Below are positions 58,712 through 64,000 of a DNA stretch of 64,000 nt, one piece after another. Each line of letters opens with the position of its first letter. The first letter of the stretch is position 1. The notes under the pieces are model-generated. The model worked only from the letters and a program-made list of their open reading frames with translations. It was not told where the DNA came from and did no database searches. A program made the translations under genes and the position numbers. Source of the stretch: JANQRZ01 sp965215165 (lineage in GTDB: Bacteria; Bacteroidota; Rhodothermia; Rhodothermales; JANQRZ01); assembly GCA_965215165.1 (NCBI GenBank), contig CBDCCX010000006.1, positions 1,116,001-1,180,000 on the forward strand, read 5' to 3'.

Positions 58712-59976
58712 CCGGGCAGTTCCTTTACACCTTTGTCTGACCACATCGTTTACACTTCTCACGGCCTGAGCCTCAGCCCCGAGCGCTCATCGAGCCGCGC
58801 CAGCAGCCGGTCGTAGAAGTACAGGCTCCACACCCCGTCGGCGACCTCCTCCAGCCCGACCCACTCGTGCGCCAGCGCTTGGCTGACGAAGAGCTGTTGC
58901 CGCTTCCACTTGATGTTGCCGCTCTTTGAGAGCCAGCGCACCTCGAAGTGGCCGGGATACCTCGGCTCCGGCAGCACGTCCGGCATCGGGCGCGGTGATG
59001 GCGCGTAGACCGAGGCCGGGGTCTGGTAGCCGAGCGCTTCGTGCGGGCGCTCGCCGTTGAACTCCGTACGCCAGTCCTCGAAGCGAGCCTGCTGCCGGGC
59101 CATGTCGCGCTCAGGTGGCCGGGCCGTCTCCGCCTTGAGCGTCTTGTGCATCCGCTCGTGGCGACCGTTCTGCTGCGGCTGGCCAGGTGTGATGCGATCA
59201 TGCCCGATGCCGAGCTTGAGCCACCACACCGAGAGCCGCGAGAGGCCACAGAGCGCCTGTGTGGCGAAAGGCACGCCGTTGTCCGAGCGGATCGCTCCGG
59301 GTAGGCCGTACTCGCCAAAGAGGCGCTCGAACTGCGCCTTTGCGCCCTTCTGCTTCACTGACGGTAGCCCGGTGCAGCCAAGTACGAAGCGGGAGTGGGC
59401 GTCGCAGACCGTCAGCGGGTAGCAATACACGCCGTCGCGGGTCTTGAACTGGCCTTTGAAGTCGGCGGTCCATACTTGGTTGGGGGCCGTCGTCACGAGC
59501 GGCGTTGAGCCGGGGTGCTTCGGCACCCGGCGCTTGCGCCGACGCTTGGTCATCCCGTGGCGCTGGAGGATGGCGGCGGCTGTGCTCGGGGCAGGCCACC
59601 GGACGCCCTCGTGCCGCCGGGCGAGGTAGGGCAGCAGCTTGCGCGCGCCCCACGTCGGGTGGACCCGGCGTGCCTCAACGAGCAGTCGCTCGGCCTCGGG
59701 ATCGGTTCGGGCGTGCTGCGTGTGGCGGGCGCGGCTGCGGTCGAAGAGCGCCTCGGCTCCACCCTGTCGGTAGCGGTCGATCCACTTGTAGACGGTGGGC
59801 CGGGAGACCGAGAAGCGGTCTGCGAGTTCGGCGACGGAGTAGAGGCCGTCGAGGTGGGCGGCAACGAGGCGGGCGCGCTCCATGGGCGGGTCGGTCGTAG
59901 TGAAGGGCATGGCAACTCACGGAAGGGTGTCCGTGTAAACCATGTGCCTGGACTATGGTGTAAACCATCTGCCCGG
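58712..59976. mobile_element. IS481-family insertion sequence, complete
   Basis: 1265 bp. The 44-bp imperfect terminal inverted repeats are 58712-58755 and 59933-59976, both beginning CCGGGCAG and each containing TTTACACC...CACATnG...TTTACAC; about 34 of 44 positions match by my alignment. One transposase gene fills the interior on the minus strand. No obvious target-site duplication was found next to the ends, so the true boundary may differ by a few bases or flanking DNA has changed. Confidence 0.85.
58759..59910 (-). CDS. IS481-family transposase
   Basis: 383 residues. An N-terminal helix-turn-helix pair (ARLVAAHLDGLYSVAELADRF, SRPTVYKWIDRYRQGG) and a second HTH-like segment (PTWGARKLLPYLARRH) bind the ends. 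The rve integrase core carries the DDE triad: Asp150 in VWTADFKGQF, Asp210 in IRSDNGVPFAT, and Glu252 in GQPQQNGRHERMHKTLKAE. FEDWRTEFNGERPHEALGYQTPASVY is the usual IS481 ending. The frame is intact, so the element may be active. Confidence 0.95.
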   Translation of the reverse strand: MPFTTTDPPMERARLVAAHLDGLYSVAELADRFSVSRPTVYKWIDRYRQGGAEALFDRSRARHTQHARTDPEAERLLVEARRVHPTWGARKLLPYLARRHEGVRWPAPSTAAAILQRHGMTKRRRKRRVPKHPGSTPLVTTAPNQVWTADFKGQFKTRDGVYCYPLTVCDAHSRFVLGCTGLPSVKQKGAKAQFERLFGEYGLPGAIRSDNGVPFATQALCGLSRLSVWWLKLGIGHDRITPGQPQQNGRHERMHKTLKAETARPPERDMARQQARFEDWRTEFNGERPHEALGYQTPASVYAPSPRPMPDVLPEPRYPGHFEVRWLSKSGNIKWKRQQLFVSQALAHEWVGLEEVADGVWSLYFYDRLLARLDERSGLRLRP

Positions 59977-60114
59977 TCTGTACCAGCAGGAGGCATAACC
60001 CGCCGCTGCACGCCGACGCAGGGCTGCACGGTCTTGTCTCGTTCGGCCCACGCCGCTTACACTGCCTCGCCCAATCAGCTTCGCTGCGCTGAACCGCAAT
60101 CTGCTCTACTGGCC

Positions 60115-60591
60115 ATGAACACACTCGTCAGAACCTGCCTGCTGCTCGTCTCCTTCTTCGGCGTCCTCGGCTGCGACAGCTCAGCGCAGCAACCAGGGGC
60201 GCTCGTAGTCGAGACCGACCAGGCTCTCTACAGTCCCCGCGACACCGTCGTCGTCTCGTTCGCTAACGGGCGCTCCTCAGCGGCGTTCGTCATGCCCGAT
60301 GGGTGCCTGACCCTCGACCGGAAGCCGCTCCCGATCATCCGGTTCGAGCGGCGCGAGCAAGGTGAGTGGGTGCCCTACGCGCCGGGATACGTCTGCGCAG
60401 CGCTCGCCCAGGCCCCTGCGGAGCTAGCGCCGGAGGAGATCTATAGCGTCGAGTTCCTCGTGGGCGTGCTCCCCGACCTTCCGCCGGGGACGTACCACTA
60501 CGTGTTCCACATATTAGAAGAGGTGTACGAGCACGAGACGGCTCTACCGGACGAGGAGCGTACGAGCAACGCCTTCGAGGTACGGGAGTAA
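60115..60591 (+). CDS. Lipoprotein with BsuPI/Ig-like domain
   Basis: 158 residues. Lipobox LVSFFGVLGCDSSAQQ (Cys ~20), then a small beta-sandwich: ALVVETDQALYSPRDTVVVSFANG, CLTLDRKPLPIIRFERREQGEW, APGYVCAALAQAPAELAPEE and FLVGVLPDLPPGTYHYVFHI. Two conserved Cys flank the middle. The pattern closely follows the lipoprotein at 19631-20128, suggesting a paralogous family; a protease-inhibitor-like or adhesion role is possible. The start is the ATG at 60115. It lies just beyond the right end of the IS481 element. Confidence 0.7.
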   Translation: MNTLVRTCLLLVSFFGVLGCDSSAQQPGALVVETDQALYSPRDTVVVSFANGRSSAAFVMPDGCLTLDRKPLPIIRFERREQGEWVPYAPGYVCAALAQAPAELAPEEIYSVEFLVGVLPDLPPGTYHYVFHILEEVYEHETALPDEERTSNAFEVRE

Positions 60592-60751
60592 ACGCGAGGC
60601 CGTATAGCCACGACGCAGCACCGCTCTGGCCATCGACTGGCTGGCCTTGCTCAGCGAACCCTCAGCCGCTGCCCATGTCGCCCACCGACCACCCGGACTA
60701 GGTTGCTCTCGCCACTCGCAAATGGGGTCACACACGAACGGAGACACGACC

Positions 60752-61345
60752 ATGACAGGAGACGCGAAGAATGGAATCGGACCGCGCGGGAGCCACTGGA
60801 GAGTCGCGGCCTGGGCCGGCGCAGGGCTCATCTTGCTGCTGCCGCTGGCCGCGATGCAGCTCAGCGACGAGGTGCACTGGACGGCGGGCGACTTCGCCTT
60901 GGCCGGCCTCCTGCTGTTCGGCGGCCTGGGCGCGTACGAGCTCGCCGCGAGAAGAACCGGCAGCGCGGCCTACAAGGCTGGCGTTGGGCTTGCGCTCTCG
61001 GGCGCGGTGCTCCTGGTCTGGGCGAACGGGGCCGTCGGCGTTATCGGGTCGGAGGACAATCCGGCGAACCTGATGTACGGCGGGGTCCTCGTCGTCGGCG
61101 TCCTCGGGGCTGTGGCTGCGCGGTTCGAGCCGCGGGGCCTGGCTCGCGCGCTGGCCGCGACGGCGGGTGCGCAGGTCGCTGTCGCCGTGATCGCGCAGGT
61201 CAGCGGACTCGTGGGGGCGTCGCTGCTCGACACGTGGGCGCTGACGGGGCTGTTCGTCGCGTTGTGGCTCGGGGCAGCGTGGCTGTTCCGGCGCGCGGCG
61301 CGCCCTCCCGCGAGCGCCGAGGGGCCCCCCGCTTCTCGCGCCTGA
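60752..61345 (+). CDS. Integral membrane protein, unknown
   Basis: 197 residues with five or six hydrophobic segments: VAAWAGAGLILLLPLAAMQ, FALAGLLLFGGLGAYELAAR, AGVGLALSGAVLLVWANGAVG, GGVLVVGVLGAVAARFE, and two further helices near the end. The phrase WTAGDFALAGLLL and the overall layout are common in small uncharacterised membrane proteins of Bacteroidota and proteobacteria. No transport motif. I prefer the ATG at 60752, which has GGAG 8 nt upstream, over an in-frame ATG at 60722. Confidence 0.75.
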   Translation: MTGDAKNGIGPRGSHWRVAAWAGAGLILLLPLAAMQLSDEVHWTAGDFALAGLLLFGGLGAYELAARRTGSAAYKAGVGLALSGAVLLVWANGAVGVIGSEDNPANLMYGGVLVVGVLGAVAARFEPRGLARALAATAGAQVAVAVIAQVSGLVGASLLDTWALTGLFVALWLGAAWLFRRAARPPASAEGPPASRA

Positions 61346-61372
61346 CGCCCTCGCTTCGCTGCTCGGCCTTCG

Positions 61373-61990
61373 CTAGACTTCGCCTTTGCGGAAGATGAAG
61401 CGGACGGTGGCGGCGGGGCCCTGGTGGAACGAGCCTTCGTTGAGCGTCACGTCGGCGGCCTCGCACAGCAGGATATCGCCCCAGATGAAGTGCTGCTCGA
61501 GCTCGCGCGGCTTCACCATCAGGTCGAGCGTCGGCGGGCCGCCGGAGGTGTAGCCGTCGGTGCGCTGCTCGGGGCGGAACCACTCGGCGACGAGGAGGCC
61601 GCCGGGCCGGAGCGCCGCCTGGATGGCGGTAAAGAGGCGGAGCCGCTCGCTGAGGCGGAGATGGACGAACGTGCAGACCGCGCCGTCCCACTGCCGGTTC
61701 GGCGTCCAGAAGCCGAGGTCGGCCTGCTCGGTGGCGACCGTCACGCCGCGCTCGGCGGCGAGGGCGTGGGTCTTCTCGAGGCCCGCCTCGGCGTAGTCGA
61801 TGGCGGTGACGGCGAAGCCCTGCTCGGCGAGCCAGACCGCGTTGCGGCCCTCGCCTGCGCCGAGGTCGAGCAGCTCGGCGCGGGCGGGGAAGCGGTGCGC
61901 CTCCTCGGCGATGAACGTGTTGGGGCGGGTGCCGTAGGTGTAGACTTCGCTGGCGAAGCGGGCGTCCCAGAAGGCGGAGCGCTCGGCCAT
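61373..61990 (-). CDS. Class I SAM-dependent methyltransferase (TehB-like)
   Basis: 205 residues. WDARFASEVYTYGTRPNTFIAEEAHRF is the usual lead-in of the TehB/thiopurine-type small methylases. Motif I is LLDLGAGEGRNAVWLAEQGF, motif II AIDYAEAGL, motif IV FVHLRLSERLRLFTAIQAAL and post-motif GGLLVAEWFRPEQRT. It probably detoxifies small soft nucleophiles or metalloids, but the substrate is unproven. Start: ATG 61990 (MAERSAFWDARF). Upstream codons in the frame look non-coding. Single gene, convergent with the membrane protein. Confidence 0.88.
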   Translation of the reverse strand: MAERSAFWDARFASEVYTYGTRPNTFIAEEAHRFPARAELLDLGAGEGRNAVWLAEQGFAVTAIDYAEAGLEKTHALAAERGVTVATEQADLGFWTPNRQWDGAVCTFVHLRLSERLRLFTAIQAALRPGGLLVAEWFRPEQRTDGYTSGGPPTLDLMVKPRELEQHFIWGDILLCEAADVTLNEGSFHQGPAATVRFIFRKGEV

Positions 61991-62095
61991 CGGCGCGGGC
62001 GGGGTCGGGGTGTCGTGCAACACAGTGTGGGGTGTGGAGCGGAGGGAGGTTGCCACAAGCATAGGGCAAAATGCGTCGGGCCGCAAGCCCCCCAC

Positions 62096-63910
62096 TCAGC
62101 CGCCGTGCATTTTGTCGGCCGCCGCCTCCGCTTCGGCGATCAGGTTCTCGATGGCGCGCAGCCCTTGCTGCCAGAACGCCGGGTCCCGGAGGTCGATGCC
62201 GAGACGCCCGACCAGGACGTGCGGCCAGTCGGAGCCGCCGGACCGGAGGAGGTCGAGGTACGCCTCGGTGAAGCCGTCCTGCCCGCCAGCCTCGGCGTTG
62301 GCGTCGCGGTAGCGGGCGTAGAGCGCGAGCACGAGCAGCTCGCCGAAGGCGTAGGCGTAGACGTAGCCCGGCGTGTGGACGAAGTGCGGGATGTAGCTCC
62401 ACCAGCGCCGGTAGTGGTCGCCGAGGGTCACGGCTTGGCCGTACATCCGCGTCTGCGTCTCGATCCACACGTCGCCGAAGCGCTCGGTCGTCAGCTCGCC
62501 CTCGTCGCGGCGGATGGTGTGGACGGCGGCCTCGAAGCGGTTCATCGTGACCTGTCGGAAGACGGTCGCCATCGAGTCGTCGATCTTCTGGACGAGCATG
62601 GCGAGGCGCGCGGCCGGCTCGGTCTCCGCGCCGAGGAGGCGCTGGAAGACGAGCATCTCGCCGAAGACGGAGGCGGTCTCGGCCGTCGTGAGCGGCGTGC
62701 CGGCGTGGAAGACGCCCTGCTCGCGCGCGAGGTACTGGTGGACGCCGTGGCCGAGCTCGTGGGCGAGGGTCTGCACGTCGCGCACGCGGCCGGTGAAGTT
62801 CATCAGGATGTAGGGGTGCGCGCTCGGCACAGCCCCGTGGCTGAACGCCCCGCCGCGCTTGCCTGGAGCGACCGGCGCGTCGATCCAGCGCCCGTCGAAG
62901 AACCGCTCGGTGATCGCCCCCATCTGCGGGTGGAACGCGGTGTACGCGTCGAGCACGGTGTCGCGCGCCTCGGCCCAGTCGTAGCGCCGCTCGGTCTCAC
63001 CGACGGGCGCGTAGCGGTCGTAGTCCATCAGCTCGTCCAGCCCGAGGAGCCGGCGCTTAAGGCCGTAGAACCGCTCGCTCAGGTCGTACCGGCTCGTGAC
63101 GGCGTCGATCAGCGCCTCGACCGACGCGTCGGCGATCTCGTTGTCGAGGTTCCGCGCGGCGAGCCAGTGGTCGTAGTGGCGGAGCCGGTCGGTCGAGGCT
63201 TTGTCGGCCAGGACGGTGTTGAAGACGTAGGTCAGCGGGCGGGCGAGGGCCTCGAGACCCTCGGTGACCGCGAGCGCGGCGTCGCGCCGGAGGCTGCGGT
63301 CGTGCTCGTGGAGCTTGGCCAGGACGGTCTGCTTGGGGAGCGTCTCGCCGCGCAGCTCGAAGCGCGCCGCGCCCAAGGTCTCGTCGAAGAACCGATTCCA
63401 CGCGGCGTTGCCCGTAACGGCCTTCTCGGCGAGCACGCGCTCGGCGTCCTCGGAGAGGACGTGCGCCCGGCGGAGGTGCAGCAGCTCGAGGTGGTGGCGG
63501 TACCGCGCGAGGGCGTCGTCGGCGAGCAGCCCGGCGACGGCCTCCTCGCTCAGCCCGGCCCACTCGACGTCGAAGAAGATCAGCCGCTGCCCGGCCTGCG
63601 TCGTGCGCTCGCGCATCCGCTGCAGGAGCGCCCCCCGCTCGGCGTCCTCGGTGTCGGTGGACCACGCCAGGTAGGCGTAGGTCGCGGCCCGGCCGAGCCG
63701 GTCGTGGACGGCCTCGAGCGCCGCGAGCGCCTCGGCCAGCTCGGCCGCGCTGAGACCGGCGAGGCGGCCCCGGTAGGTCTCGGCGAACCGCTCGGCCTCG
63801 ACCTCGGCCGCGTCGAGGTCGGCGTCGAACGCGTCGGTGTCGGGGTAGAGGTCGGCCAGGTTCCAGCGGACGGATTCAGCGCCGGTGGGCGGAGCGAGGA
63901 GGTCGGGCAT
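62096..63910 (-). CDS. pepF: Oligoendopeptidase F (M3 family)
   Basis: 604 residues. The long helical N-terminal region (RWNLADLYPDTDAFDADLDAAE; LGRAATYAYLAWSTDTED) covers the active-site cleft. The zinc site is His384-Glu-x2-His in LAHELGHGVHQYLAREQG with the downstream Glu in LTTAETASVFGEMLVFQ. AYAFGELLVLALYARY and SGGSDWPHVLVGRLGIDL finish the fold. It cleaves peptides of ~7-17 residues in the cytoplasm; no signal peptide is seen. The start is ATG 63910 rather than one 15 bp upstream. Confidence 0.95.
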   Translation of the reverse strand: MPDLLAPPTGAESVRWNLADLYPDTDAFDADLDAAEVEAERFAETYRGRLAGLSAAELAEALAALEAVHDRLGRAATYAYLAWSTDTEDAERGALLQRMRERTTQAGQRLIFFDVEWAGLSEEAVAGLLADDALARYRHHLELLHLRRAHVLSEDAERVLAEKAVTGNAAWNRFFDETLGAARFELRGETLPKQTVLAKLHEHDRSLRRDAALAVTEGLEALARPLTYVFNTVLADKASTDRLRHYDHWLAARNLDNEIADASVEALIDAVTSRYDLSERFYGLKRRLLGLDELMDYDRYAPVGETERRYDWAEARDTVLDAYTAFHPQMGAITERFFDGRWIDAPVAPGKRGGAFSHGAVPSAHPYILMNFTGRVRDVQTLAHELGHGVHQYLAREQGVFHAGTPLTTAETASVFGEMLVFQRLLGAETEPAARLAMLVQKIDDSMATVFRQVTMNRFEAAVHTIRRDEGELTTERFGDVWIETQTRMYGQAVTLGDHYRRWWSYIPHFVHTPGYVYAYAFGELLVLALYARYRDANAEAGGQDGFTEAYLDLLRSGGSDWPHVLVGRLGIDLRDPAFWQQGLRAIENLIAEAEAAADKMHGG

Positions 63911-64000
63911 AGAAGAGGTCAGCACGGTGGACGGTGGGGCGATTTCGCGCGAGGCACGTGTGGCCGCGAGGCTCCGCCCTGATCGAGCCAGGAAAGGCGG

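Noticed and set aside
60592..60751. Possible transposase remnant before the membrane protein gene
   Set aside because: One frame is Leu/Ala-rich but shows no transposase motif; resemblance is too weak to annotate.

Overview
The window looks like chromosomal DNA of a high-GC member of Bacteroidota/Rhodothermota, most likely Rhodothermales (Salinibacter/Rubricoccus-like). This is inferred from gene content, not from a search. Two secreted proteins end in type IX secretion (Por) sorting domains. Promoter-like boxes of the TAnnTTTG / TATCTTCG kind sit just upstream of several starts, and Shine-Dalgarno sequences are mostly absent. Genes are dense, often overlap by 4-23 bp, and are typical of an aerobic heterotroph with a full cytochrome/heme economy.

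Layout. 1-3.2 kb: the end of a secreted-type protein, a DUF421 membrane protein, a DUF2188 protein, a PIN-domain remnant and a frameshifted thioredoxin-reductase-like gene. 3.2-7.3 kb: a leftward operon of DNA primase dnaG, an N-acetylmuramoyl-L-alanine amidase and an actin-like ATPase that most resembles MamK. 7.4-13.4 kb: MOSC protein, outer-membrane barrel protein, Ig-like lipoprotein and M16 zinc protease. 13.6-19.4 kb: OsmC, a histidine-utilisation pair hutI-hutG overlapping an orphan adenine DNA methyltransferase, an EEP-family hydrolase and a HAD phosphatase. 19.4-22.3 kb: a visibly AT-richer accessory patch with an IS5-like transposase remnant, a lipoprotein, a secreted trypsin-like protease gene broken twice, and an orphan CHC2 zinc-finger gene. 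22.4-27.6 kb: gamma-glutamyltransferase, a sodium:solute symporter and a glycosyltransferase.

27.7-35.7 kb is a cyanophycin (polyaspartate-arginine storage) module. Isoaspartyl dipeptidase, cyanophycinase CphB and cyanophycin synthetase CphA are followed by two small unknowns and a second ligase that has the Mur-ligase half of CphA but no ATP-grasp domain. 35.8-41.7 kb: PiT-like permease, holB, tRNA-Met, a voltage-gated-type potassium channel whose stop overlaps the start of aceK, and a decayed toxin-antitoxin pair. 41.7-50.5 kb: a leftward heme cluster hemA-hemC-hemD-hemE-hemF-hemH-methyltransferase-hemL. It covers glutamyl-tRNA to heme except for hemB and protoporphyrinogen oxidase.

50.7-58.7 kb: two type IX secretion cargo proteins (a beta-helix protein and a subtilase), a DUF819 permease and a TonB-box lipoprotein. 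58.7-60.0 kb is a complete IS481-family element with 44-bp inverted repeats. The rest holds a lipoprotein, a membrane protein, a methyltransferase and oligoendopeptidase F.

Three themes stand out: repeat families (15-bp minisatellites inside two genes, two families of dispersed palindromes, G/C homopolymers near starts), a cluster of genes with single-base lesions, and the MamK-like and cyanophycin modules. No CRISPR array, rRNA, prophage or classical defence island is visible.
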